From positions 29,717,501 through 29,781,500 of the forward strand of contig NC_071667.1 in the NCBI RefSeq assembly GCF_028554725.1: DNA of 64,000 nucleotides, in the 5' to 3' direction. This document shows positions 20,707 through 32,100 of this stretch, one piece after another. The position numbers and the translations under genes were made by a program. This DNA comes from Zeugodacus cucurbitae. Lineage: Eukaryota > Arthropoda > Insecta > Diptera > Tephritidae. The notes beneath the pieces are model-generated. The model was given only the letters and a program-made list of their open reading frames with translations. It searched no databases and was not told the origin of the DNA. Every line of letters begins with the position of its first letter. The first letter of the stretch is position 1.

Positions 20707-23700
20707 ATGATTAGGTGCCTCCTATTAAACCTAAATCATTGTTCGGCAGCTCAAGCTCTGCTGGCAAAAACGGTAGTGGACCTTAGCAAAGACGTGTTGT
20801 TACTCAGTGAACCATACAAGACCCCAAGCAATGATAATAACTGGATCGCAGACAAAAGTTTTAAATCTGCGATATGGACTTTTAATAACGTCCCTTTTGA
20901 AGAAGCTGGTGATAGCCAAGAAAATGGTTTCGTGTACGCAAAAATAAAAGGAATACATTTGTATAGTTGTTACGTTGCTCCTAGTTTAACCATTCTAGAA
21001 TTCCTTGACATGCTTTTCAAGCTCACGTCCCACGCAAGGGGAAAGGTACCTCTAGTCATTGCTGGTGACTTCAATGCATGGGCTGTTGAACGGGGAAGTG
21101 CGATAACAAACATGAGGGGTACAGCATTATTATCAGCTTTCGCAAATCTTGACTTGGTTCTCCTCAATGATGGATACAAACCAACCTTCATGAAAGGCAG
21201 GGGGTCATCATTTATTGATCTTACCTTCGTAAGCTCTTCGATAGCCTCGCAAACAACATGGAAAGTCTCCGAAGTCTATACACATAGTGACCACCAAGCT
21301 ATAACGTTCGAGATTAACTTGCGCAATAAGCAATATCACCGTCGTGGTTCTGTATCCAAAATAGCAAAAACAAGCTGGAAAACAAAAGCCTGTGACCTGG
21401 AAATGCTCGAATACGCTATAAGCCAAATTCAAGAGGATTCACAAGGTGATGCTGAAAGTCAAACAAAACATTTAACAAAATCACTAGTAATGGTTTGCGA
21501 TTCCGCGATGCCTAGAAAAAACGTGGAGGAAACAAAGCTGCATTGTACTGGTGGACTGAAGCAATCGCTCAACTGAGGGCTGAATGCCTAAGGTTTCGAC
21601 GTAGGCAACAACGGGCTAGAGGAAGAGAAGATTTTGAGGAACTCCTCGCCCAGTTTCGGGAAAAAAGGAAAGAACTTCATAGAGCCATAGTCAGCAGCAA
21701 GAAGCATGCTTTTAACCAACTTATTTCAGAAGTGGAAAATGACCCCTGGGGAAAAGCCTACCAGCTCGTAATGAATAAAATAGGCAGATCAAGAAGCTCA
21801 CCTGTATCCCCCACTATACTTGGCAGAATAGTCCATACTATATTCCCAAGAAGAGAACCTATGCAAATTCCTAATCTTATAATAAACCCGGAGGAAATCA
21901 TGGAAGTGTCCCCTGAAGAAATAAAAACTGCGATGTCAAGAATAAAGACTAGGAAAGCACCAGGTTTAGACGGAATACCAAATTTCGTTACCAAACTGGT
22001 TATACGTGAAAAACCGCTATTGTTTCGGAAAACATATACAAAATGCTTGAAGGAAGGAGTCTTTCCCAAATGCTGGAAACGCCAACGCCTCGTTCTACTT
22101 CCCAAGGGTGACAAACCTCCAGGAGAGCCCTCGTCGTATCGCCCGCTATGTATGCTTGATACGGCCGGAAAAGTACTTGAAACAATAATATGTAGGCGGC
22201 TTGAACAATATACCGAGGGAACTTCCGGGCTGAATCCAATGCAGTTCGGTTTCCGGAAAGGACGAAGCACTGTAGATGCTATACAAACTGTCACGAAAAT
22301 AGCAAAGAAAGCATTAGAAGGTACTAGGTGGCAATGGGGGGATAAAGAATACTGCATTGTTATCACCCTTGACATAAAAAATGCCTTCAATTCAGCTAAC
22401 TGGACCCAGATTATCAAAGCGTTGACAAAGTTAAAAGTCCCTGAATACCTTATTCGTATTATTATAAGTTATTTTGAAGATAGGGTGCTTGTATATGACA
22501 CAGAATGCGGCCCTGAAACGTACAAAGTAACTGCCGGCGTCCCGCAGGGTTCAGTCCTTGGTCCTGTACTGTGGAATATAATGTACGACGGTGTTCTAAG
22601 AGTTGTCGTGCCGGACTCGGTAAAGATAGTAGGATATGCGGACGATATAGCGGTTGTAGTCGTGGCGAAAACACTTGACGAAGCAAAACATAAATGTAAC
22701 GAAACCATATGTACGTTAAGAAATGGTTGGACAACGCTGGCTTAGAAATAGTTGCGCATAAAACGGAAGTGGTATTAATGAGTAGTCGTAAGAGAGTTGA
22801 GACCATTGAGATCATAATTGATGGGCATACCATAAAATCGAGCCCATATCTCAAATACCTGGGAGTTGTCTTGGATCACAGACTCTCATTTAAACAGCAC
22901 TTGAGAGCTACCCACATCAAAGCGGCGCGATCTGTGTCGGCAATATCTAGGATAATGCCCAATATGCGAGGCCCCAGGCAACAAGTTAGAAAGCTGTTAA
23001 CTTGTGTTAGTAACTCTATCATTTTATACGCGGCGCCAATTTGGTTCTCTGCGACTAAATATACTTCGTACATGAGAGGAGTCCCTCGGTACACAGATTG
23101 GCATCACTAAGAACCTGCTGTGCGTTCAGAACAGTATCGGACGATGCAATAAATGTTATCTCGGGTAGACTTCCCATAGATATAGCCGCTGAGCGTTGCG
23201 CACTACTCCGTGATATAAGACACCACAAAGCATGTAACCAGCATGTTCAAGAAATGGCAAAAGTCGATGAGAAATGCATCTGTCAATGGCAGAAAAGATG
23301 GAATACCTCAATTAAGGGAAGGTGGACCCACTCTCTGATACCCAATATTAGAGACTGGATAATGCGGGGACATGGCGAGGTGAATTATTATCTTACCCAG
23401 TTTTTAACCGGCCACGGCTGCTTCCGAGGATACCTGTACAAATTCAAGCACGTTGAATCTCCCTACTGCGTGTACTGTGAAAACTGTATAGAAACAGCAG
23501 ATCATCTGGTGGTGGACTGTGTCCGTTTTCGAAATGAAAGGCGAATCCTGTCCGAGAAATTAAGAAAACCCCTACCAATATGTGGCGCGGACATTGTAGG
23601 TTTTATGTTATCGTCTCAGATTGCGTGGGATACAGTATGTGGCATAACAACTTACATCATGCAAAGGGTTCGAGAAGACGAAATCGCGGTACGATCGAGA

Positions 23701-23715
23701 GTGCAGCCCCGATAA
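20707..23715 (+). pseudogene. R1-clade ORF2: endonuclease and reverse transcriptase, frameshifted
   Basis: ATG at 20707 overlaps the ORF1 stop (ATGA). The endonuclease part (20707 to about 21520) has LSEPYKT, AGDFNAWAVERG and THSDHQAITFEI. Three frameshifts follow. One lies in the A-run at 21516-21521, one near 22705-22712 just after the active site, and one near 23075-23095. Between them are the RT blocks TRKAPGLDGIPN, YRPLCMLDTAGKVLE, TLDIKNAFNSANW, GVPQGSVLGPVLWN and the catalytic GYADDIAVVV near 22635. The C-terminal zinc knuckle CVYCENCIETADHLVVDC lies near 23468. All motifs are present, so decay is light. The first shift is a homopolymer indel and could also be an assembly error. Confidence 0.87.
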
Positions 23716-23949
23716 GCTGCAAGGAAAGTTTATGACGACGTATTCAATTACTAATGGGCAATATAATTTATAATACCTGCCCCGCGAAGGAAAGCCGAAA
23801 GGTAGTTCCGTGGGGAAGTACAGGCAGGGGGTGCTTTAGTACGTATGCGCTGTATAAGCTTTGTAGCTTTGTACAGTGAATCGTGCATAATTGATGGTAC
23901 GGGCCATCAATATCTTTTGAAGATTTACATCAACCTTTGGCGTATCCAT

Positions 23950-23972
23950 AAAAAAAAAAAAAAAAAACACAG
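23950..23972 (+). repeat. Poly(A) tail and 3' target duplication of the R1-clade element
   Basis: An uninterrupted run of about 18 A is followed by CACAG. The ACACAG duplication matches 16664-16669; one A is shared with the tail, so the true duplication is 5-6 bp. Confidence 0.85.
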
Positions 23973-24258
23973 AGGCGGGTGCGTATCTTAGCTCCTACAA
24001 GATAGTGGTCCGAGTCGATGTTGGGACCACGAAGCGTACGCACATCAAAAACACTGGAGACATGTCGTCCATCTATCACAACATGATCGATCTGGTTGCG
24101 AGTAATTCGATCCGGGGACAGCCAAGTGGCTTGATGGATTTTCTTATGCTGGAATCTAGTACTACAGACGACCATATTTCGGGCCCCGGCGAAGTCGATC
24201 AGCCTCAGACCGTTTGGTAATGTTTCGTCATGGAGGCTGAATTTTCCGACAGTTGTGC
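23973..24258 (-). pseudogene. RTE copy A endonuclease remnant, distal to the nested insertion
   Basis: The minus strand encodes part of the APE endonuclease: NMVVCSTRFQHKKIHQATW, NQIDHVVIDGRHVSSVFDV and NIDSDHYLVGAKIRTRL. It is the direct continuation of the RTE sequence ending at 16669. Homology to the copy at 1-2030 stops at about 24258, where the element was 5'-truncated. Confidence 0.87.
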
Positions 24259-24463
24259 CAATGAAATCAGTCAGTTGTTTTCTCAGGATATTTCCTTTAG
24301 ACCATTTTCTTAGGTCTCAAAAGATATCCCTGTAAAAAACAGTTACCATTCTTTCTGAGGTGTACTGTTTTAACCGGTACCAATTCGTGGCTCATTCAAT
24401 GCACTTAAGGTAGATTTTGTGATATGTTTACAGGCCTTTATTGGACAATCGAAGGATACAAAA

Positions 24464-25064
24464 TGAGGTCGGAAGAAAGCATGCCCGACGATTGGAAACT
24501 CAGTGCGCTCTGCCCAATCCTTAAAAAGGGAGACTCCACAATCCGTGCCAATTACTATGGGATAACGAGCTGCCTTTTTGCCTCTTTGTTTGAATTTGGT
24601 ATCCCCGCAAAACTAATACGGCTGTGTAAGCTGACGATGAGCAACACCAAAAGCTCCGTTAGGATCGGGAACCTCTCCAAACCGTCCCCTTTCAACGAAC
24701 CAAAATCAAACTCTACAAGTCGCTTATCATTCCCGTCCTGATATATGGCGTTGAAGCTTGGACGATGACAACATCCGATGAGACGAATCTTGGGGTTTTC
24801 GAGAGAAAGGTTCTGCGCAAGATTTATGCTCCTAGGCAACAGCGAATACCACAGACGATGGAACGATGAGCTGTACGAGTTATACGACGACATAGTTGAG
24901 AGAATAAAGAGACAGGGTATACTCTGGCTAGGTCATGTTGTCCGCATGGACGAAAACACTCCAGCTTTGGCAGTGTTCGTTGCAGTACACGCTGAAATGA
25001 ATGACGCGCTCTGGTGAAATCGGCTATAACAGGCTAAAGGTTTCTACGCCAATTACATACATAC
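24464..25064 (+). mobile_element. RTE copy C, internally deleted, (CATA)n tail
   Basis: Plus-strand RTE segment beginning in the RT ([17 protein letters not shown]) and ending in the 3' region with TACATACATACA. At least two internal deletions are evident against copy B: one after ACTATGGGATAA (near 24563) and one near 24690-24700 that removes the active-site region. An imperfect 12-bp duplication flanks it (AAGGATACAAAA at 24452-24463, AAGGGTACAAAA at 25065-25076, one mismatch). The tail differs from the (AAG)n of copies A and B. Confidence 0.82.
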
Positions 25065-25076
25065 AAGGGTACAAAA

Positions 25077-25476
25077 AATAAAGCATAAGATATAGTCTTA
25101 GTGTCTTTTGTTAAAAAAAAGAAATAACATACAGATATCAATTTTTTTTTGTCTTTTCAACAAGTAGAAAATGAACTCAGCGCTTTTGTTCCAACTACTG
25201 CAAAATATTTACCAACGCTTAATTTATGGTTTTATGGCACGAGGTGTGAGGCATTTACATATAATTTTATCGTATTGAATGTTGTGGAATTTACATAAAA
25301 GTGCCACTTCATTTGTCAGAGTAGAACACCGGTGTACTTGAGTCGTAAAGTGTGGGAGACTTCTTCCGTTACGCACATTACAATAGATACTTATCTTATC
25401 ATTTAGTTGAATGTTGTTTATGTGATTAATATACGGTACACTGAGTGAATGAAGATGCTGAGAATGCCTGCGAAGA
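25077..25476. other. Upstream intergenic DNA of the transporter gene
   Basis: AT-rich, with no gene or transposon seen. A minus-strand 86-codon frame here has no recognisable features. Confidence 0.5.
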
Positions 25477-25510
25477 TCAGTCAAGTCTTCGCAATTCGAG
25501 TGTAAGGTTC
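25477..25510 (+). promoter_or_regulatory. Core promoter of the transporter gene (Inr + DPE)
   Basis: The Inr TCAGTC at 25477-25482 places +1 at A25479. The DPE GGTTC at 25506-25510 sits at exactly +28 to +32 and matches the RGWYV consensus. No TATA box is evident. This gives a 40-nt 5' UTR before the ATG at 25519. Confidence 0.6.
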
Positions 25511-25518
25511 ATTGTGAA

Positions 25519-27816
25519 ATGAAGACGCAATCGCGACTAGAGGCGCCAGATGGAGGCTGGGGAGTTTTCGTGTGTATCGGCATGGCGCTACCCTTTGTAA
25601 GTAAAATCAAGCTAAAATTGAAAGTATTAACTTGAATCAGTTAAATTAGAACGAATTGTTTTACAGATCAGTGGTTTGGCTGCATTGCCCTCATTTGGAC
25701 TGATCTTTGGTGATTTTCTGCGGAGCATCGGCGCTGAGACCAGCGCTGTGGCTTTCATAACCAGCGCCTTCTTTTGTGCTTTCAGCTTTGCCGGTCTCTT
25801 CTCTGGCTCACTCTTTAATCGATACGGTCTACGTGCCGTCGGTCTACTGGGCGGTGGGCTGTACTTTTTCGGCTCGATTTTACAAATATTCGTGCGCTCC
25901 ACTTGGGAGTTGCTATTCGCATTCAGCATTATTCAGGGCACGGGCTTTGGGCTTATTGTGCCGACCTCATACACAACCTTCAACAACTACTTCGTTAAGA
26001 AACGCGTTATGTGGATGAGTTTTGCACAGTCGCTAATCGGCTTGGGCACTATGTTCTATCCGGTAGGCATGCAAATGCTAATGGAGCTCTATGGATTTCG
26101 CGGTTGTCTGTTGGTGCTGGCAGCAATCAATTCCCATGCTATTCTGGGCATGCTACTGATGCAACCAGTGGAATGGCATATGCGCAAGGTGACGGTCCAA
26201 GAGGAGCAGACTTATAATGGTGCTTCAGATGTCACTTTGACTTTGAACAAAACCATAAATAACAACGAATACAAGAAATATGTTGGACAAGATACATCCA
26301 TGGTTGATTCCAATAACTTGTCGCCGCTAATGCAACAAAAACATCGCTCGCTAACTATATCAAGAGAGAACCTGAATCTGAAAAATTTCTCAAGTCGTGC
26401 GTCAAGCATAACAAGTCTGGGTAATTGGACCGGCCCAATTGTTGTGCGCGACGCTTCGCCGGAAATGACGCGGTTTCATTCAACGCTTGAGGTAAATATA
26501 GCGAGTGGTCACGTCGAAGAGGAGCGCAGCTGTTGGAAAATTCTAGTAGACTTCTTAGATCTAGAGTTGCTGAAGAAACCCATTTACGTGAATATTGTCT
26601 TGGGTATCTCTTTCGCGCTGTACTCTGACATTGCGTTCTTCACACTGCAACCACTCTACCTCTTTGAGTTGGGCTTCACAAAAGTAAGTAACTTCATTAT
26701 TAGCGCTCACTGCTATTGAACTTGCATATGCTGAATAATTCTAGCCGGACACAGCCAATATCATCGCCATCGGTGCTGCTGCTGATTTGGCTTCACGCAT
26801 ATTTTTGGCATTCTCCGCTATATTCGTTCAAATGCCATCCCGTTACATTTATTTGGCTGGTTCCTTCTTTACAGTTATCGCGCGTTTTGGTAAGTACCGT
26901 CGGCCTTGACACACATGTTGCCAACAATTACCGTTGGCTTCCAATTGCCCACAAAAACAAATGTGTTGACGAATTGGGGAAGCAATAAACGCACGCAAAC
27001 CCACCTACTTCTGAGATTACGAAAATGAATTATGATGCTCCAAAGCTTATCAGCATCAAACGATAAACTCGCGCTGATAGTGCGATTGTGATATAGTGAT
27101 ATCCGCTTTCTATATTTATGACCGCTGTATATACACGGCTAAACTGATGTACGTTGAACCCGCGCCGCGCAGTCCAGCGAAGTGAGCGGTTTATTGTGGA
27201 CAAACCGATTTGCGTGCTCCGTGTTTCCCGCGCACAATCAATATTTACTTTGACTAAGATAAGCGGGTATGAAATATGACACCACAGCCACTCGCCGTTA
27301 TGTGGGTGGAGAGTATTTGTATTTGTGGTTGGTGTGACTACAGTTTGGGCGCGCACAAATTGAGTTGTCTAAAAGTTTTGCTTTTGTTTTGCTTGTCGTT
27401 TGATTTTAGCATTTTTGAATGTGTACAGCTATGCGGACATGGCCTGCACCACGGCGGCAATGGGCTTCTTGCGTACTTGGATCCATGTACCGCTGCCGCT
27501 TGTCTTCGCCGAGTACTTGCCGAAGGAGAGGTATGGTAAAGGCGGCATACGCCAAAGAGGAAACAATTGAAATGAGTTTTATAGAATTTTCACTCTTCGC
27601 AGATTCGCCACTGGCTACGGTTTGTTCATGTTTCTGCAAGGCAATATAATGTTCGCCATCGGTCCTCTGGTGGGCTATTTGCGCGACCTAACACAAGACT
27701 ACATCGTGACCTTTCACTGTTTGAACTTCTTTATGGCGCTTTGTGCGTTACCGTGGCTTATCGAGATAGTTTGTGTTAAATTTAGAAGGAAAGCCAACTT
27801 TAATAGTGGAAAATAA
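25519..27816 (+). CDS. Monocarboxylate transporter-like MFS protein (SLC16 family), 5 exons
   Basis: Coding exons: 25519-25596, 25667-26683, 26745-26889, 27410-27530 and 27603-27816, totalling 1575 nt for 524 residues. All introns are GT-AG (first donor GTAAGT; acceptors TTTTACAG, TTCTAG, TTTTAG, CTTCGCAG). The reading frame is continuous across every junction, with phases 0, 0, 1 and 2. The N-terminus has the MCT signature APDGGWGVFVCIG leading into TM1. An N-terminal six-helix half runs to about residue 198 (loop motif NRYGLRAVGLLGGG). A long hydrophilic loop of about 199-316 follows, as usual between TM6 and TM7 of MCTs, then a C-terminal helix bundle (YADMACTTAAMGFLRTWIHVPLPLVF, split here only by the exon) and a short cytosolic tail. 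It likely moves a monocarboxylate or related organic acid across a membrane; the substrate cannot be read from sequence. No paralogue symbol is assigned. Confidence 0.92.
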
Positions 27817-27817
27817 A
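27812..27817 (+). terminator. Candidate poly(A) signal overlapping the stop codon
   Basis: AATAAA overlaps the TAA stop of the transporter gene. A further ATTAAA lies near 27871. Which is used is unknown; the Jockey fragment beginning near 27990 limits the available 3' UTR. Confidence 0.35.
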
Positions 27818-27989
27818 CAAGTTAAACGTCGTGGAAAAGTGAGATTTATTTTTCTTAATTAATAGTGTTGATTAAATATTTGCAAAGTAATGAAGTCATT
27901 ATTTTTCGGTTTTGACCGTTGGCTATACCACTAATGCACTGCAAAGTTTCAATGTTTTTATTTTGAAAAATTTGGGATCGATACATTTT

Positions 27990-29130
27990 GATAAATGAAT
28001 GTATTTGAAAAGTAATCGGCTAAATAACCACCATTTTTCCAAGATCACGGTGAAGGTCAGCAGATCTAATATACCAAGGAGCATTAACTATACTTCTTAG
28101 TATCTTATTTTGTAAGCGCTGAATGCAGGCAATACAGCTTTGACTTGAGCAATCCCATAGTTGAGCTCCATAGGTCCAAATTGGCTTTAGTACTTGATTA
28201 TATATAAACAGCTTGTTTTCGATTGAAAGCGTGGATCTCCTACCGACTAGATGGTAAAACTTTGCATGTTTTAGATCAAGCTCACTCCTTTTTTCTTGAC
28301 ATGCTCTTTCCAGCGAAGCTTAGCATCTAGGGTAATTCCTAGGTACTTAGCATTATTGTGATGTGGTATAGGAGTACCATTTATATAAATGGGATGGTAT
28401 GATGGTTTTTTTTTAAGTAAAGTCTGCGTGCATTGATTTGGAATCATTTAATTTAATGCGCCACTTGGAAGCCCATTTAGTAATATCATTGACTGCTGTT
28501 TGCACTCGAAGGGTAGATACTGAAGTTGACTCTCCTGCTGCTTACATGCCTGTGTCATCCGCAAATGTCGCTGTCACATAACTTGAGTCAGTGGGGATAT
28601 CACTTGTAAAAAGCAAGTAAAGCATTGGCCCCAACACGTTTCCTTGGGAAGACCCGCTTCTATCGGTTGCAAGTTTGAGTATGCAATATTGTTTGGATAA
28701 CATGCATTTAAATTTCAGCAGTAGACTCGAATGCCAAACTCTAACAAAAGCCTGAGACCCGCCTAAGAAGGCCGCCGAACAAACGTTCTTTTTATCCATA
28801 GCGTTTTCAACGAAATTAACGATTCGGTGCACCTGGTCAGTTCTTGAATGGTGATCACGAAAGTCGAACTGATGTACTGTTATAATGTGTTTTCGATCTA
28901 TTATTGATTTGAGCCTCTTTATGAGAACATTCTCGAAGACTTTCGATAAAGCTGGCAGCAGCGATATTGGCCTATAAGATGTGACATCATGTAGTGGTTT
29001 ACCCGGCTTCGGTATCATAATAACTTCAGATACTTTCCAAAGCGATGGAACGTACCCTAAGTATAATACACTGTTGACACTGTTGATAATGTTTAAAAAT
29101 TTTTTTATACAATTCTTTGGTAGATTGCGT
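27990..29130 (-). mobile_element. Jockey-clade LINE fragment
   Basis: The minus strand encodes the middle and C-terminal part of a reverse transcriptase. An open segment at 28542-29018 reads MIPKPGKPLHDVTSYRPISL, FENVLIKRL, GSSQGNVLGPMLYLLFTSD and the catalytic FADD. Homology extends left with stops through segments reading NKLLIYNQVLKPIWTYG and ILRSIVNAPWYIRSADLHRD to about 28020, and right to about 29130 (WKVSEVIMIPKPGKP). Both the 5' part (ORF1, endonuclease) and a clear poly(A) tail are missing. It lies tail-to-tail with the transporter gene, about 170 bp beyond its stop. The RT style (no RNase H, FADD) suggests the Jockey clade. Confidence 0.75.
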
Positions 29131-32100
29131 AATATTTCTCCGGTTATTGACCATCGATCAGCTATCGCGATATATTTAGTAAATTTTAAATTTCCAAGGA
29201 CCAGGTCTACTCAGATATATTGGACCTATTGGAATCAGCTAATTGACGATGGGCTTTTAATCGTTTATCCTACTTATGAGTTGGGAAACTATTTTTAAGT
29301 TAAAATCAGAAAGTATTTCTTCCATTATTAATTAGGTTACTACATTGATTTTTAAATTTGGTTTTCGGTTACTTTTGCTGAATGCTAATATTAACATTGT
29401 TCTCGGGAATGAAATTCCCCTCCTTCCTTCCTTCCAGTGAACGAAAATTAAAAAATCTGTGTTGAAAACACTTTCGATTCTATCAAGTGTACACAATCGT
29501 GCGCTTTAAAATATTTATTGACTAATCTTCAATAACCGCGGCCCGCCCATTCATTATGTGTTTAGTTATTTCAATGAAAATTTGTAGCAACAAATTAATA
29601 ACAACAAACTGTTATGCAATTATGCCGCTAATTAATTAAATTCGGTGGCGATTTATCGAGTTATTGTGTGCTGGCATCCGATTTTTATTGCACACGAGCA
29701 CATATAACCACATTATCTTGGTCTCATTAGTGTTTTACCGCACATTTGCGACCAGTTGATATTTATGTGGAGCGCAATCATACACATTTATGATAATATG
29801 CAGGAGTGGGTGGAAACTTTATTTTATGCATACCAGTAACCAGTAACCAGTAGTTTTAACTGACATACATACATAGTTAGTCCAATCGGTTCGGAAAGCA
29901 GAGAGGTTAGAGGATTTATAAGAGCAGTGAGTATCAATGAATCAATTCACGGATATTCTGCGAAAAAATTGGAATAGCAGTTTGAAAATTGAACTAAATA
30001 GCGGCGAGTATTTTTTTTGAAGTATCGTAAACAGTGTAGGCTTTGAACCACTTCACTGAGTCATTAAACACTTACAGTGAGTTCGTCCGTGACATTTCAA
30101 GTAACTACTACCACCAGTAGTGTTCCCATAAATAACAAAGCGGTATTTGATCATAAAAATGAAATTTGCTTTTTCTACTATTCCGTCAAAGGCCAATCAT
30201 ATCGGTATAAAATTTGTTATTAAATAGTATGACAACTTAAGTTAAGCCTCTGTACCACTTTAAATAAATTAGTTCTGATAAATAATATCATATCTTTCTA
30301 CTTTCATTTTATTTGCATTACGAATTTATCAAGAAGTGCAATATTAGAGCGAATCTTCAAAGTTCCAGAATGCTTACGAAGAAAAGTAGCTTTAAGTTTA
30401 AAGTTTGTAAGAAAAGTTTCGCCATCATTCGTTGCCTGGACATAAAGTGGATCATCGAAAGAGAAAAAGAAATCGAAGCTAAAGCAAACAGCTCAGTTGA
30501 GTGAGTTTGTTTATAGCATTTGACAAATGACACTCACCGCTTTCTCATTCCTCAGCAAAGAGGATTAAATATTGTAAACCTTAACATTTAGTACTACGGA
30601 AGTAACAGAGATTTAAAATGTGATTCCTATGCTTGTTGACAGTGTAGAATGCTTGTTAAGACTCTAGGAAATCATTACAAAGTTAACTGGTAATAAAATT
30701 GAGACTTATTTTTAAATGCGAATATAATATGGCCTATAATTTCGAAATATTATATTAGTAAGCTTTAAATATAAGAATGAAATTTATACAAGAAAATCAA
30801 GTTGTTAATTTGCGAAATTGGTGGGCATGACCACCGCCTAATAATAGACGATTTTATATATTACAAATTACTTGACCTTACAATTGTTTTAAATTTCTTA
30901 CAAATTATTCCCATAACCACTTAAGACTACGCAATTGGTAACCACACATACTATTGATAAAACGCAATTTGTGAAATCGAACAACATATTTGATTTCGAA
31001 TAGTATTTAATATTTCAAGCATAAATGAAGATATCAAAACAAAACTTGGTTTAAACAGTGCGTCGATATCTAACAAATCCCATCCCCTTCATTAATTAAT
31101 GGCTTTTATATATATCGGTCTTAACAAAGGTTCTTTCAGTTCCAATTACAGAATATATGGATATTACATGAAACAGTCCCCTTAATTTAACGTAAATGTT
31201 TGGACATTAGGAACAAATTGTCTTAATGAGGATGAATATATCACGCGGTTTCTGGGTCTGAAGAAAATGCTTCGTTACTTGTTAGTAAATGTATTACTAC
31301 TATAAATATTATCATTATAACAATTTATAATTCATTAAACGAAAATATCGTATCCCAAAGTAAATAAAAATGACATTTTTTATTCCTACTGGATTGAGAA
31401 TTGTGACAAATTAGTGTTAATAGAAAATTATAAAAGACACTTACCAATCGAGTTAATGTAATAACTGTTGTGTACCAATTGATAAAGAGAATGCGTAATT
31501 CTATGATTTTTGTGCAGGTGATAAGTAATCTTCGCATGATTTTTAATTGCTCTACCCAAAGTGCTTAAGTGTTGTAATTAACTCAATATTACTTATTCGT
31601 AGTTGTAACAAATACATATTGCAGTTATGATTGTCACATAGACCTCCTACAGTAATGTAAATATTATGTTTATTTTATGCTCATTTCGATTATCTCTCAA
31701 CAGATAGTAACTGTAATGGATTTTGACACTTATACTCGTAGTGTTAATGCAATTTTAGTGAAACGAAGCAAGTCAAATAACAATATTATGTTCTCAGCCA
31801 AGCAAGATACCAAGACGAGATTACGACACAATGACGTCACGCGAGTCAGAATCAGAATAGGCAACATGAAGAACTGTCTATTGAAAAACGGAAATGTTAA
31901 ACATAGTAAAAAAGCGTCTATCTGACTTGAATGGCGTCACATCACAGGAAATGAAAACTCAAAATACCGAACGGTTAACCTGTGGCGTAATCTATTATTA
32001 AATCAGTCTTGTCCTCAGTACATTTATAATTGTAAATAGTTTTGAACAACATTTCGATTCAACAAGATACATAGTATCTCAAATTTGATATGTATGACCT

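Larger units (their letters stand above)
17426..20710 (+). pseudogene. R1-clade ORF1 (gag-like), split by RTE insertion
   Basis: The first part is 17426-18133 and the second resumes at 20051 after the RTE insertion. The N-terminus contains an Asn-Gly run (17464-17490) and basic, low-complexity sequence. A one-base frameshift lies near 18060-18090, in an A-rich stretch. Before it the frame runs to a stop at 18122-18124. After it the alternate frame reads VISKTSDTSYADMLKKMKS straight across the insertion point, showing the pre-insertion continuity. The C-terminal half has three zinc knuckles: CFKCLEFGHTSRNC, CYRCGEKGHAAKGC and a CX2C-type third ending FSC near 20660. The stop TGA at 20708 overlaps the ORF2 start. 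Confidence 0.85.
16670..23966 (+). mobile_element. R1-clade LINE inserted in RTE copy A
   Basis: About 5.4 kb after removing the RTE copy B insertion (18147-20037 plus one 13-bp duplication). Order: a 5' UTR of about 755 nt, ORF1 (17426 to 20710, interrupted), ORF2 (20707 to 23715, frameshifted), a 234-nt 3' UTR and an A17-18 tail at 23950-23967. The bracketing duplication is ACACAG (16664-16669 and 23967-23972). The ORF2 start (LLLNLNHCSAAQALL), the three gag zinc knuckles and the ATGA overlap of the ORFs place it in the R1 clade with TRAS/SART/Waldo-type elements. It lies in an RTE element, not in 28S rDNA. Confidence 0.85.
14469..24258 (-). mobile_element. RTE copy A, outer layer of a three-level nest
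   Basis: Minus-strand RTE LINE present in two pieces, 14469-16669 and 23973-24258. They were separated by insertion of the R1-clade element at 16670-23966. The pieces join cleanly across a 6-bp ACACAG duplication: 16664-16669 is RTE sequence, and 23967-23972 resumes it at the matching point of the copy at 1-2030. The 3' end carries (AAG)n (TTC repeats at 14469-14485). The 5' end is truncated inside the endonuclease, corresponding to about 1210 of the first copy. No target duplication could be seen for this copy. Confidence 0.88.
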
